The notes: generated from the letters alone by a model not told the origin. A DNA stretch of 19,637 nt from CAZNER01 sp964572065 (GCA_964572065.1 CAZNER010000037.1:1-19637); one strand, 5' to 3'. Positions 1-7,251 are shown, numbered from the stretch's first letter. Made by a program: numbers and translations.

Positions 1-442
1 AGAAACACTTGGGGGTATGGCAAGCCACACAGTTCTTGCTCTATCAGATGAGATTGGAATCATAGCTTCTCCTATACCTACACTAAAAGTTAAATCTATT
101 TCAGATGCTGTATCGAAAATATATAGGATTGCCAAAAGACAAAATGTTAATAAAATAATATTAGGATTGCCTTTAAATAGTAAAGGGGATGAAACTAAAC
201 AATCCATACAAACAAGATATTTTGCTGATTCTTTAAAATCAACAAATGGAGTAGATATAGAATTCAGAAATGAAGCCTACTCTACTAAACAAGCAAGGAA
301 ATCAATTAGAAAAGGCTCGAAAAAAAAGAATCTTGATAGTGAAGCAGCTAGGATAATTTTACAAGAATACTTAGATTCCAAAAATCAACAAGAGAAACAT
401 AATACTTTCATTCCACAATACAATGATCTTCTACTAAAATAA
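1..442 (+). CDS. ruvX: RuvX/YqgF-family Holliday junction resolvase-like protein, 5' end cut by window
   Basis: RuvX/YqgF proteins have an RNase H-like fold and are linked to Holliday-junction resolution or 16S rRNA 5'-end processing. The first ATG is at 17 (141 residues from there), but the frame is open to base 2, so the true start is probably outside the window. Seen in the sequence: LALSDEIGIIASP near the N-terminus, the GLPLN strand-and-turn motif at residues 50-54, NEAYSTKQA (family form DERxTTxxA) around 85-93, and a C-terminal D-S-E-A-A helix leading into ILQEYLD. The glutamate of the second motif and the last aspartate are kept. The usual first aspartate (GIDxG) falls where the visible residues are E-T-L-G-G, so it appears replaced, although an insertion cannot be excluded. 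The lysine-rich KKGSKKK-like loop around residue 100 is typical of the family. The next gene, mltG, is a common genomic neighbour of ruvX. Confidence 0.8.
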   Translation, partial: ETLGGMASHTVLALSDEIGIIASPIPTLKVKSISDAVSKIYRIAKRQNVNKIILGLPLNSKGDETKQSIQTRYFADSLKSTNGVDIEFRNEAYSTKQARKSIRKGSKKKNLDSEAARIILQEYLDSKNQQEKHNTFIPQYNDLLLK

Positions 443-445
443 TTA

Positions 446-474
446 TTGACTCTTTTATAAGTTAATAATAAAAT
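446..474 (+). promoter_or_regulatory. Sigma70-type promoter before mltG
   Basis: TTGACT (446-451) and TAAAAT (469-474) are separated by exactly 17 bases. A start site near 481 would leave about 44 bases of leader before the ATG at 525. In such AT-rich DNA a TAAAAT box alone means little, but the good -35 at ideal spacing supports the call. Confidence 0.5.
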
Positions 475-524
475 CACTTACATCGTGAAAGTATTAATTA
501 ATAATTAGTTTGAATTTAAAAATA

Positions 525-1595
525 ATGAAAAAAATAATAAAAATCTTAATAGCACTTATCCTAATTACTTCAATTATTGTATTTGGCGCTTATTATTACT
601 ACAACCAACAAATTAATTTACCTGCCAGCGACTCTGATAATATAATTCAAATTGAGATAGAACAGAATGAGAGCGTGAAGGACATATCTGTTAAACTACA
701 AACTGCAGGTGTTATAAAAAGCTCAGATATATTCTTTTTATATGTAAAACTAAACCAGATCGCTTCCCAAATTCAGGCAGGTAAATTTCAGATACCTCAA
801 AATCTAACTGTAATAGAAGTTGCTGAAAAAATACAAAAAGCTGCTGGAAATGATATCTGGATTACAATTCAAGAAGGCCTTAGATTAGATGAAATAGCAG
901 AAACATTAGATGAATACTTTCTTAAAGAAGAAAATACTTTATTCAATAAGGAAGAATTTTTGGATATTGTGAATAATCCTGATAACTACGAATTAGATTC
1001 GGAAGATTTACTAGCTGATAAACCTATTGATAATAGTCTTGAGGGATACATTTTCCCTAACACTTATAATATAAACAAAGACATCACTTCTTTGGAATTA
1101 ACAAATCTATTTCTAGATACATTAGAAAATAAATTAGAAACCGAATCAATTGATATCAATTCTCATCAAGAATTTAATTCTTATGAAGTAATAGTTCTTG
1201 CTTCAATTATAGAAAGAGAAGCACGCACTAGTGAAGAAAGATCCATGATTTCAGATATATTACAAAAAAGACTCAGAGGCGAACTTGATGGAGTAAAATT
1301 ACTTCAGGCAGATGCAACACTTCTTTATGATTTAAAAGATTGGGAAGCTGTAATAACAAGCGAAATAAAAGAAAATGATTCTGAATATAATACATATAAA
1401 GTAACAGGTCTTACACCAACTCCTATCTGCAATCCAGGTATTGACTCTATTAAAGCAGTCTTATCCCCAAAAGAAAACACATACTTTTTTTATCTACATG
1501 ATGATAAAGGAAAAATACATTATGCAGAAACCAATGAAGAACATGTAAATAATCAAAGATGCTTCATCAATAAAAATTCAGATTATTGTTTATAA
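525..1595 (+). CDS. mltG: Endolytic murein transglycosylase MltG (YceG-like)
   Basis: MltG cleaves nascent glycan strands at the inner membrane and is proposed to release them from the synthase. One membrane helix spans residues 3-25 (IIKILIALILI and following), so the catalytic part lies outside the membrane. A LysM-like N-terminal part (about 35-105) carries the SVKDISVKLQTAGVI motif. The YceG catalytic domain follows, with EGLRLDEIAETL, EGYIFPNTY and VLASIIEREA; the first glutamate of the last motif (residue 230) matches the family catalytic Glu. Near the C-terminus are QADATLLY, LTPTPICNPG and YFFYLHDDKGKIHYAET. The 356-residue length is normal. I chose ATG 525 over an in-frame TTG at 510 because ATG immediately precedes the Lys-rich start of the membrane anchor. 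No Shine-Dalgarno sequence is visible for either start. Confidence 0.93.
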   Translation: MKKIIKILIALILITSIIVFGAYYYYNQQINLPASDSDNIIQIEIEQNESVKDISVKLQTAGVIKSSDIFFLYVKLNQIASQIQAGKFQIPQNLTVIEVAEKIQKAAGNDIWITIQEGLRLDEIAETLDEYFLKEENTLFNKEEFLDIVNNPDNYELDSEDLLADKPIDNSLEGYIFPNTYNINKDITSLELTNLFLDTLENKLETESIDINSHQEFNSYEVIVLASIIEREARTSEERSMISDILQKRLRGELDGVKLLQADATLLYDLKDWEAVITSEIKENDSEYNTYKVTGLTPTPICNPGIDSIKAVLSPKENTYFFYLHDDKGKIHYAETNEEHVNNQRCFINKNSDYCL

Positions 1596-1644
1596 ATATT
1601 TTCTGCTAGCCAAATTTTTTATAAATTGATAGTATATACTTAAT

Positions 1645-1989
1645 ATGCAGGAAGATACGCACTTTAAACCTTCTCTAAAGGTTAATTTTAAACAAATAAT
1701 TGTAATCATACTTATACTATCTGCATTTGCATTTATCCCTTTTGTAGTCAACTATATTAATAATCCGGATAAAACTTCTATTAAAGAAATATTCACTCAA
1801 ACTATAGAAAGTTTTAAGATTAAAACAACTAAAACCGATGAGCCTTTCTTAGTTGAAATACCTATTATCGAAAAAAATATTGACCTTACTGTATTGAAAC
1901 AAAACCCACAGCTTTTAACTTATAGCGGTCTCGGTTTTATATCAATATCTATAATATTAGGTATAGCTTTAATCAAACATAATATATGA
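1645..1989 (+). CDS. Small two-helix membrane protein, unknown function
   Basis: I do not recognise this 114-residue protein. It has a hydrophobic segment at about residues 18-38 (IIVIILILSAFAFIPFVV), a polar Lys/Thr-rich middle of about 50 residues, and a second hydrophobic segment at about 92-111 (LGFISISIILGIALI). The predicted topology is two membrane helices joined by an exposed loop, with a short N-terminal tail and an almost absent C-terminal tail. It begins 49 bases after mltG on the same strand. A TATACT hexamer lies 4 bases upstream of the ATG, and no ribosome binding site is seen, so it may be cotranscribed with mltG or have its own near-leaderless message. Coding is supported by frame length and the helix-loop-helix pattern, not by homology. 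It ends in TGA. Confidence 0.6.
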   Translation: MQEDTHFKPSLKVNFKQIIVIILILSAFAFIPFVVNYINNPDKTSIKEIFTQTIESFKIKTTKTDEPFLVEIPIIEKNIDLTVLKQNPQLLTYSGLGFISISIILGIALIKHNI

Positions 1990-2061
1990 GGTCATAAATT
2001 ATCTAAACCATTCATCTATTTAAAAACTGTTAAAAATACACCTATTATTTCTTCACTTAAA

Positions 2062-3021
2062 TTATTGTTTAGTATCTAATAAATTTTTAGGCTCTCCTTT
2101 AATAAAACTAATAACATTATCAACTACCATATTATTTACTCTCTCTGCAGTTTCCCTTGTATTAAAAGCATTATGTGGATTTAAAATAATATTTGGGTAC
2201 TTTAAATATGGATCATTCCTTTCTATTGGTGTCATTATTGCAGTTTCAATTCCATAACCAGCAACCTTATTTGAATTGATTGCAGATAATACAGCATCTT
2301 TGTTAACAACTTCTTCTCTAGCAGTATTAGCTATGATAACATCATCCTTCATTTTTGAAATATCTTTTTTGTCAATTAAATCTTTCGTTTCATTAGTTAA
2401 AGGAATACAAACAGCAATAAAATCTGAATTTTCTAAAAGTGTATCTAGATCAACAATCTTATAATCCTTTGTTGTTTTCTCTGATCTATCATATGCAAGA
2501 ACGTTCATATCAAATCCTTTTGAGATTCTACAAACCTTATGCCCGACATTCCCTAACCCAATTATCCCTAGAGTTTTTCCATAAAGCTCAATGCCTGTAT
2601 ATTTCCTAAAATCATAAGCTCCTTTCTCTTTTATATCTTGATGAAATTCTGATATCCTCTTAGCAAGATTAACAAAAAGCCCAAAAATATGTTCAGCAAC
2701 TGCCTCTGAGTTTGCTCCTATTGGAGTAGAGACCGTAATTCCCCTTTTACTACATTCACTGATATCAATCCAATCATAACCAACCGTTACTAAAGCTATA
2801 TGTTTAGTTCTTTCTAGTTTATTAATAAAACTTGCCTTAACAGGCTTCAAGGCAGAAGGAGCAATAATTAAAATATCTGCTATTTTAGCTAAATTCAATG
2901 CTTTATTTTCAGAAATACCCGCTTCCGTATTTGAAATATAATTCCCAAAACTTTTTAGCTTCTTTTGAAGATATACTGGGAATTCACCAAGAGAATTTAA
3001 ATGTAAAATATTAAATTTCAT
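2062..3021 (-). CDS. D-isomer-specific 2-hydroxyacid dehydrogenase family protein
   Basis: This family reduces 2-keto acids or oxidises D-2-hydroxy acids with NAD(P) (D-lactate, glycerate, phosphoglycerate, phosphonate). The substrate cannot be read from the sequence. An N-terminal flavodoxin-like substrate domain (1-100) precedes the Rossmann domain, which has G-L-G-N-V-G at 155-160 after GKTLGII. The catalytic Arg is in NTAREE (R235) and the catalytic His in NPHNAF (H283). The acid partner is not certain: the usual DVFxxEP segment reads GIETAIMTP, so E259 or none may serve. The length of 319 residues fits the family. It starts 25 bases after the SufB-like gene and is probably in the same transcript. 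Functional coupling to Fe-S assembly is not evident. The convergent upstream neighbour ends at 1989. Confidence 0.88.
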   Translation of the reverse strand: MKFNILHLNSLGEFPVYLQKKLKSFGNYISNTEAGISENKALNLAKIADILIIAPSALKPVKASFINKLERTKHIALVTVGYDWIDISECSKRGITVSTPIGANSEAVAEHIFGLFVNLAKRISEFHQDIKEKGAYDFRKYTGIELYGKTLGIIGLGNVGHKVCRISKGFDMNVLAYDRSEKTTKDYKIVDLDTLLENSDFIAVCIPLTNETKDLIDKKDISKMKDDVIIANTAREEVVNKDAVLSAINSNKVAGYGIETAIMTPIERNDPYLKYPNIILNPHNAFNTRETAERVNNMVVDNVISFIKGEPKNLLDTKQ

Positions 3022-3046
3022 GATATTAATCTTTATATATTAAATC

Positions 3047-3958
3047 TCACACTTTTAAAAATCCGGCAATAATCAGATTCAATGCTTCTTCTTCTGTCAA
3101 TCCCCTTGTTCTCAGATAATTCAACTGTTCCTCTGAAACCCTGCCTATTGATGCCTCATGAGTAACTTGAGCATCTTTATTTTTACAAATAACTTCAGGT
3201 ATAAGAGAAACTTTCGATTTTTTATCAGTCATTAAACTATGGCAATCTAGATGTCCCATAGACGCAGATTTTGCTAATATACGAGAGTGAGCATTTATAA
3301 TGCTGTCTTTTCTTGAAATTAATCGGAGTTTGCTTATACCAGAAGCTTCTTTACCTTGTAATATAATCTCATCCTTTGTATTAAATCGTGTATTTTTGCA
3401 ATCAGCCAAAATTTTAATCAAAGCCTTTGCTCCATCAAGGCATGTTATCTTGTTTTTTATATTTAATAATTTTGGAGTATCACTAGCTTTGTATGTATAA
3501 CTTAATTTTGAATTTTCACCTAATAAAAACTCATAATCTGTATCAACTATACTATCTTCTTTCCAAGAATGAATATGTTTATATTTTAAACTGGAATTCT
3601 TCTTAAGAATAATTTTTCCAACAGCTTTATGGCTACTGCCAGTATTTTTAGCTAAACTATTACATGTACCTTGAAGTTCCACTTTTAAATTCTCCTCAAT
3701 TATAAGAAGGTTCTTCATTTGCTGTTTTATATTTTTAGATACAAGGCTCACACAGGTAAAAAGAGAACAGACAGGCTGTTTTTTAATCCAAACAAAATAT
3801 CCCTCATTGGGTTTATCTTCAAAATATTTCCTTGTCCAACTATACTTCTCCCAAGCCTGACTACTTTTTAATACTTCTGCTCGGCTTAATTTTGCAATCT
3901 TTTTTATTTCATGATCAACTTGCCAGTAGCTGGCATTGTCTACATTTTTTATATCCAT
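3047..3958 (-). CDS. sufB: Short SufB/SufD-like Fe-S assembly scaffold (minimal SUF type)
   Basis: SufB and SufD form the beta-helical scaffold on which Fe-S clusters are built with the SufC ATPase. The last 37 residues carry the family signature: THEASIGR (H267, E268), SEEQLNYLRTRGL and EEEALNLIIAGF. The middle is strand-rich (IILKKNSSLKYKHIHSW and similar), as expected of a beta-helix. At 303 residues it is much shorter than SufB (about 470), lacking most of the N-terminal part. This matches the two-gene SUF-like minimal systems known from archaea and some anaerobic bacteria. The 5' end overlaps the 3' end of the SufC-like gene by 44 bases, which implies translational coupling. No sufS, sufU or sufD is present on either side. 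A SufD rather than SufB identity cannot be excluded. Confidence 0.85.
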   Translation of the reverse strand: MDIKNVDNASYWQVDHEIKKIAKLSRAEVLKSSQAWEKYSWTRKYFEDKPNEGYFVWIKKQPVCSLFTCVSLVSKNIKQQMKNLLIIEENLKVELQGTCNSLAKNTGSSHKAVGKIILKKNSSLKYKHIHSWKEDSIVDTDYEFLLGENSKLSYTYKASDTPKLLNIKNKITCLDGAKALIKILADCKNTRFNTKDEIILQGKEASGISKLRLISRKDSIINAHSRILAKSASMGHLDCHSLMTDKKSKVSLIPEVICKNKDAQVTHEASIGRVSEEQLNYLRTRGLTEEEALNLIIAGFLKV

Positions 3959-4634
3959 ATTTGCTAATAGTTTTCATTATCTTTTTAAAATCTTTCGATT
4001 TACATACAATTTTACCATCCATCATTACACTAGTCATATCCGGTTTCAACAAGCTTAAAATTTTACCTGAGTGAGTAATTACTAAAACAGCAACATTTTT
4101 ATTAATTAATCCCTCCTTAATTACTTTTACTAGTTTCTCCAAATTCTTAACATCCAATCCTGAATCAATCTCGTCCAGAACAACAAATTTCGGCTTAAGC
4201 AATAAAATTTGTAATAATTCTGAAAGCTTCTTTTCCCCCCCTGAATAGTCTAAATTTACATCCCTTGTTAATAATTTAGATGCAATTTTAAAATTATCTT
4301 CGATCTTCTCTTTGCCTGTTACTGTTTTTAATAATGATGAAAGAGATACTCCTTTAATTACAGGTGGATTCTGAAATGCTAAAGCAATACCAAGTTTTAC
4401 CCTTTTTTCTGGTGGTAATTTATTAATTATCTTGTCCTTAAATTTTATACTTCCTTCAATTATTTGATATTTTGAATTACCTAAAATAGTCTGTGCTAAA
4501 GATGATTTACCTGAACCATTAGAGCCTAACAACACATAAATCTTACCTTCTTTAATCTCAAGATTTATTTCCCGAAGAACCTCTTTATCTTGAGTTTTTA
4601 CATGAAGATTTTTTATTTCTAATAATTTTGTCAC
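3915..4634 (-). CDS. sufC: SufC-like Fe-S assembly ABC ATPase
   Basis: SufC is the soluble ABC ATPase that drives the SufB/D scaffold; it is not a transporter subunit. Walker A is GSNGSGKSS (37-45), the Q-loop is AFQNPP (Q88), the signature is S-G-G-E-K at 131-135, Walker B is FVVLDE with D154 and E155, followed by the SufC-typical IDSGLD, and the switch His is in VITHSG (H188). The length of 239 residues is normal. The start is GTG at 4634, with no good Shine-Dalgarno sequence. A TATACT box lies about 12 bases upstream, so the gene may have its own near-leaderless promoter besides read-through from the tRNA genes. The Cys-rich tail KKCRQCQ lies in the region overlapping the SufB-like gene and could be an ordinary C-terminus or a consequence of the overlap. 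Confidence 0.92.
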   Translation of the reverse strand: MTKLLEIKNLHVKTQDKEVLREINLEIKEGKIYVLLGSNGSGKSSLAQTILGNSKYQIIEGSIKFKDKIINKLPPEKRVKLGIALAFQNPPVIKGVSLSSLLKTVTGKEKIEDNFKIASKLLTRDVNLDYSGGEKKLSELLQILLLKPKFVVLDEIDSGLDVKNLEKLVKVIKEGLINKNVAVLVITHSGKILSLLKPDMTSVMMDGKIVCKSKDFKKIMKTISKYGYKKCRQCQLLAS

Positions 4635-4645
4635 TTCTCTTTAAT

Positions 4646-4651
4646 AGTATA
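4646..4651 (-). promoter_or_regulatory. Possible -10 box just before sufC
   Basis: The minus strand reads TATACT here, ending 11 bases before the GTG start. No convincing -35 lies 17 bases upstream (GTGTGA). If used, the message would have a leader of only a few bases. This is weak on its own in AT-rich sequence. Confidence 0.25.
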
Positions 4652-4700
4652 ATTTATGTCTATATCTTTCACACCTTCCTAAATATATTTAAAAAGTTTT

Positions 4701-4772
4701 CTCTGGCGGGGGGACTCGAACCCTCAACCAACCGGTTAACAGCCGGTCGCTCTACCATTGAGCTACGCCAGA
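4701..4772 (-). tRNA. tRNA-Asn (anticodon GTT)
   Basis: Read on the minus strand, the acceptor stem TCTGGCG pairs with CGCCAGA. The D arm contains GTAGCTCAATGGTAGAGC, the anticodon loop is CTGTTAA with anticodon GTT, and the T arm carries GGTTCGAGTCC. The discriminator is G, the usual identity base for Asn. The gene is 72 bases long and the 3' CCA is not encoded, so a CCA-adding enzyme must complete it. It lies 121 bases after tRNA-Lys and 66 bases before sufC on the same strand. Confidence 0.97.
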
Positions 4773-4827
4773 TAAAACTCTTCAAAAGATCTTCTGCCTC
4801 AACTTAATTTTATTCAATCTAGAAGGA

Positions 4828-4889
4828 GCAGCACATGTATGCTGGAACAAAATTGCTTGCAATCTTTGTAAAAGCAGAAATGTTGCTGC
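4828..4889 (-). other. Long imperfect hairpin between the two tRNA genes
   Basis: GCAGCA (4828-4833) pairs with TGCTGC (4884-4889). Further in, CAT pairs with ATG, TGCT (4840-4843) with AGCA (4873-4876), and ACAAA plus ATTG pair with CAAT plus TTTGT around a four-base loop (4856-4859). The internal loops are symmetric, three bases against three. About 22 base pairs form over 62 bases. The minus strand is assumed because the flanking tRNAs are read that way, but the pairing is equally possible on plus. It may be a processing element in the tRNA precursor, a small RNA, or a relic. Confidence 0.4.
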
Positions 4890-4893
4890 GACG

Positions 4894-4965
4894 TGAGGGC
4901 GAGAGGACTCGAACCTCCAACCAATGGCTTAAAAGGCCACTGCTCTACCATTGAGCTACGCCCCC
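4894..4965 (-). tRNA. tRNA-Lys (anticodon TTT)
   Basis: Read on the minus strand, the acceptor GGGGGCG pairs with CGCCCTC (one G-U pair). The D arm is GTAGCTCAATGGTAGAGC, identical to that of the neighbouring tRNA-Asn. The anticodon loop is CTTTTAA with anticodon TTT, and the T arm contains GGTTCGAGTCC. The discriminator is A and CCA is not encoded. The identical D arm in the two adjacent genes suggests shared ancestry or gene conversion. Confidence 0.97.
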
Positions 4966-5053
4966 TTATTAAATATATCTCTCATTCCTACCGTACTATT
5001 ATGATTAATTTATTTAATACAATATAAAAAACTATTTCCAAAGATCAGACCAG

Positions 5054-5082
5054 ATTATAAACCGTTTTGCCCTGAAAATCAA
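5054..5082 (-). promoter_or_regulatory. Sigma70-type promoter for the tRNA-Lys/tRNA-Asn (and sufCB) transcript
   Basis: On the minus strand TTGATT (5082-5077) is followed after exactly 17 bases by TATAAT (5059-5054). A start near 5047 would give about 80 bases of leader before tRNA-Lys. A perfect -10 at ideal spacing, in a divergent intergenic region, makes this one of the better promoter calls in the window. Confidence 0.6.
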
Positions 5083-5140
5083 CGATAAACAACTATGACA
5101 GCAATTATCGTATATGAAATAATTTAGTGTGACTCATGTA

Positions 5141-5169
5141 TTGTCGAATAATAATCTGTATGCTATATT
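5141..5169 (+). promoter_or_regulatory. Extended -10 promoter before the ATP-cone gene
   Basis: TTGTCG (5141-5146) and TATATT (5164-5169) are 17 bases apart. TG at 5161-5162 makes an extended -10 element. A start near 5176 gives a leader of about 50 bases containing the strong ribosome binding site at 5201-5210. Confidence 0.5.
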
Positions 5170-5225
5170 ATAGTATAAACTACTTTTTAAAAATAATAAA
5201 GAAAGGAGGTCAATTCGTTCTTATT

Positions 5226-5480
5226 ATGAAAAATTTAAAAGTAATAAAAAAAGATGGAAAAACTGAAGATTTTCATCATTACAAAATCGTTAATAGCATA
5301 ATTAATGCAGGAGCCACTTCAGAAGAAGCCGAAAAAATAGCAGAAAACATAGAAGGTTGGGTTAAATCAAACGCTCAAAACAATACAATAAATACAAGCG
5401 AAATCAGAACTAAAGTCATCGAGCAACTAAAAAATGTCAATCCAGACGCAACCCAGTCTTACGAGAATTATAAAAAATAA
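5226..5480 (+). CDS. Free-standing ATP-cone domain protein
   Basis: The 84-residue protein is essentially one ATP-cone, the nucleotide-sensing domain found at the N-terminus of ribonucleotide reductases and in NrdR. Seen in the sequence: KVIKKDGKTEDFHHYKI at the start, a helix with AGATSEEAEKIAENI, then TSEIRTKVIEQLKNVNP and the closing YENYKK. No zinc ribbon (NrdR) or reductase domain is attached. The start at ATG 5226 is preceded by GAAAGGAGGT (5201-5210), the only strong Shine-Dalgarno sequence in the window, although the 15-base gap to ATG is long. An in-frame ATG at 5136 would add 30 hydrophobic residues across that site and is unlikely. It may be a nucleotide-responsive regulator or an adaptor for a reductase encoded elsewhere. 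That is inference from the fold only. Confidence 0.82.
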   Translation: MKNLKVIKKDGKTEDFHHYKIVNSIINAGATSEEAEKIAENIEGWVKSNAQNNTINTSEIRTKVIEQLKNVNPDATQSYENYKK

Positions 5481-5499
5481 TAAACATAAAGCCCTTTCT

Positions 5500-5670
5500 A
5501 TGAAAAATTTCTTAAAAAACAATTGGACTTTAATATTTGTCATCTTATATATTATTTCCCCAGATCTAATCCCCGGACCCATCGATGATACCGCTTTGCT
5601 TATTGCAGAAATAACTAGGCGAAGCATACTTTCACTTATAAAAAATCGTAATAAAAAACAAAATTCTTAG
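5500..5670 (+). CDS. Small DUF1232-like membrane protein
   Basis: This 56-residue protein carries one hydrophobic segment (WTLIFVILYIISP) followed by DLIPGPIDDTALLIAEI. That resembles the core motif of DUF1232 (YkvA-like) proteins, usually YLISPIDLIPDxIPxxGxLDD. The function of the family is unknown. ATG 5500 is chosen because it sits 19 bases after the stop of the ATP-cone gene. A longer frame from 5434 would overlap that gene and add a non-conserved Lys-rich stretch. No Shine-Dalgarno sequence is visible. Probably cotranscribed with the ATP-cone gene. The Lys/Arg-rich tail (KNRNKKQN) would sit in the cytoplasm. Confidence 0.65.
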   Translation: MKNFLKNNWTLIFVILYIISPDLIPGPIDDTALLIAEITRRSILSLIKNRNKKQNS

Positions 5671-5704
5671 AATAATTACTTATATAATCCCAACATCATT
5701 ATAG

Positions 5705-5736
5705 ACAAATATTAATCAACGTATTTGTATCTTTTT
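5705..5736 (+). terminator. Weak terminator-like hairpin after the DUF1232-like gene
   Basis: ACAAATA (5705-5711) pairs perfectly with TATTTGT (5722-5728), with a 10-base loop, and is followed three bases later by TTTTT (5732-5736). The stem is short and AT-rich, so termination would be inefficient. Confidence 0.35.
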
Positions 5737-5834
5737 GTCTCCACAATTATATCTAAATTTTACGATATTTACTATAAGATTTTATATTATATTCCACGGA
5801 AACCACTATTGTGGATAACTAAATTTAACAATTG

Positions 5835-5863
5835 TTTAAAACGTTACCCATTTCGTATATAAT
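5835..5863 (+). promoter_or_regulatory. Promoter before the EamA-like transporter gene
   Basis: TATAAT (5858-5863) lies 21 bases before the ATG. A -35 could be TTTAAA (5835-5840, 17-base spacer) or TTGTTT (5832-5837, 20-base spacer). The perfect -10 carries the call; the -35 is weak. Confidence 0.45.
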
Positions 5864-5884
5864 AAAATTATCATTTTTGAAGCT

Positions 5885-6748
5885 ATGAATATTTCTGCAA
5901 ATTTATACGGTTTAGGACCGCTAATAGGATATGGAATCCAAAATTACTTAATTGCCCTAATATCTAAAAAATACGACACTTTCAAAATCAGTCTTTTTCT
6001 TCAACTTTTCGGATTTATCCTTACTTTACTATTATTCCCTTTTATTAATGTAAATATCTTTAACTTCCCCTTATTCTTAAAAATGAGCCTATCGGGGTTG
6101 TTATTCTCATTAGGTTCTATAACTTTTATCTATGGTCTAAAAGAAGGCACAGCGTCAATTGTCACACCAATAGCATCATCAAAAGCAGTTATCACTGCAA
6201 TATTAAGTTTTATATTCTTAAAAGAAAAAATATTGCTAATAAAAATTCTCGGGATCTTAACTACTTTCAGTGGAATAATATTCGTCTCAACTGATTTCAA
6301 AAATCTTCATAGCGCAAAAAAAATAAATTTAGAAAAAGGATTCAAGTGGGCTATACTAACCGCTATACTTTGGGGAACAGGTTTGTTCTTTTTCTCTACC
6401 TCTAGCAAAGAAAGCCACTGGTTCACATCTAATTTGTATCTAAGATTATGGACAACAATTACTTTTATAATTCTATATCCTTTATTTAAAACAAACAAAA
6501 AATTCGTCTTTAATAAAAAATTCTTTAAAATATTACTACTAGCATCTATTTTCGATACAATGGCAAATATCACTTTAAGCATGGGATTTATATATGGCGA
6601 CATTTCAGTAGTTTCAGTTTTAAGCAACGGATCGTCTGTAGTTACAGTAATATGCAGTCTAATATTTCTAAAGGAAAAACTTTCATTTAACCAGATAATC
6701 GGTATCTTATTAACTATAGCCGGTATTATAATTCTATCTGTCATATGA
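5885..6748 (+). CDS. EamA/DMT-superfamily transporter
   Basis: Drug/metabolite transporters of the EamA type move amino acids, nucleotides or other small solutes; the substrate is not predictable here. The 287-residue protein is almost entirely hydrophobic, with about ten membrane helices in two repeated halves. The repeat is visible: IVTPIASSKAVITAILSFIFLKEK near 96-119 and VVSVLSNGSSVVTVICSLIFLKEK near 240-263. Each is followed by a helix starting with (I/Q)IxGIL and ending in GIIxxS. A Lys-rich loop (about 138-152) joins the halves. A weak GAAG precedes the start. The stop TGA overlaps the start of the next gene in ATGA, so the two are translationally coupled. Confidence 0.88.
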   Translation: MNISANLYGLGPLIGYGIQNYLIALISKKYDTFKISLFLQLFGFILTLLLFPFINVNIFNFPLFLKMSLSGLLFSLGSITFIYGLKEGTASIVTPIASSKAVITAILSFIFLKEKILLIKILGILTTFSGIIFVSTDFKNLHSAKKINLEKGFKWAILTAILWGTGLFFFSTSSKESHWFTSNLYLRLWTTITFIILYPLFKTNKKFVFNKKFFKILLLASIFDTMANITLSMGFIYGDISVVSVLSNGSSVVTVICSLIFLKEKLSFNQIIGILLTIAGIIILSVI

Positions 6749-7251
6749 ATCTAATGCCTAAAAAACCAGAACATTTTGAAAAAACAATCAAATATCTTGG
6801 AAAAATTTTTGGGAATACCCAATATGCTTTTAGAGGGACAACAAGTCTCGTTTTACAAAATATCGATATGAACATTGATGATATTGATATTCTTACTAAT
6901 AAGGATATAGCGCTTAAATGTAATAAGTTGCTAAATAAATACATCAAAGAAAAAGTTAAGTATCAAAAATCTGAAAAATTTAAATCTTATTATGGTAAAT
7001 TTGAAATAAATAAAATTCAAGTCGAAATCATGGGTAAATGGCAAATATTTAATCAACGAAAACAAGCATGGAGTAAACCTTTTTACGCAAACAAAGGAGA
7101 AATAACTTCAATAGTTTTTAGAAAACAAGAAATAAATGTGACTAAAATTAAGACTGAATTAGAAATGTTTATGCTTATGGGAAGATGGAATGCATATCAT
7201 AAAATTAAAGGACAATTACCACAAGATCCTAAGCAGGAAAAATTAATCTAA
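6745..7251 (+). CDS. Nucleotidyltransferase-fold protein, unknown substrate
   Basis: This 168-residue protein resembles the minimal nucleotidyltransferase fold seen in aminoglycoside adenylyltransferase-like and AbiEii-like proteins. The N-terminal half has RGTTSLVLQNI (R30-G31-T32) followed by DDIDIL, where D46 and D48 would be the metal-binding DxD pair. A third carboxylate, E94 in VEIMGKW, lies on the expected next strand. The usual GGxA or GGT motif reads RGTT. The C-terminal part contains a short helix (ELEMFMLMGRW). It begins inside the stop codon of the transporter gene (ATGA overlap). No partner with a nuclease or HEPN signature is next to it, so an antitoxin or toxin role is not supported. 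It could modify a small molecule or RNA; this is inference. Confidence 0.6.
   Translation: MNLMPKKPEHFEKTIKYLGKIFGNTQYAFRGTTSLVLQNIDMNIDDIDILTNKDIALKCNKLLNKYIKEKVKYQKSEKFKSYYGKFEINKIQVEIMGKWQIFNQRKQAWSKPFYANKGEITSIVFRKQEINVTKIKTELEMFMLMGRWNAYHKIKGQLPQDPKQEKLI

Noticed and set aside
5136..5225. Upstream ATG extending the ATP-cone protein by 30 residues
   Set aside because: The extension would be translated through the -10 box and the strong Shine-Dalgarno sequence, and the ATP-cone domain is complete from 5226.
6307..6744. 145-codon open frame antisense to the EamA-like transporter
   Set aside because: It lies wholly opposite a clear transporter gene and shows no recognisable domain. Long antisense frames are common opposite hydrophobic coding sequence.
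6745..7251. Nucleotidyltransferase as half of a toxin-antitoxin pair
   Set aside because: The coupled upstream gene is a transporter and no HEPN-like or toxin-like partner is adjacent.
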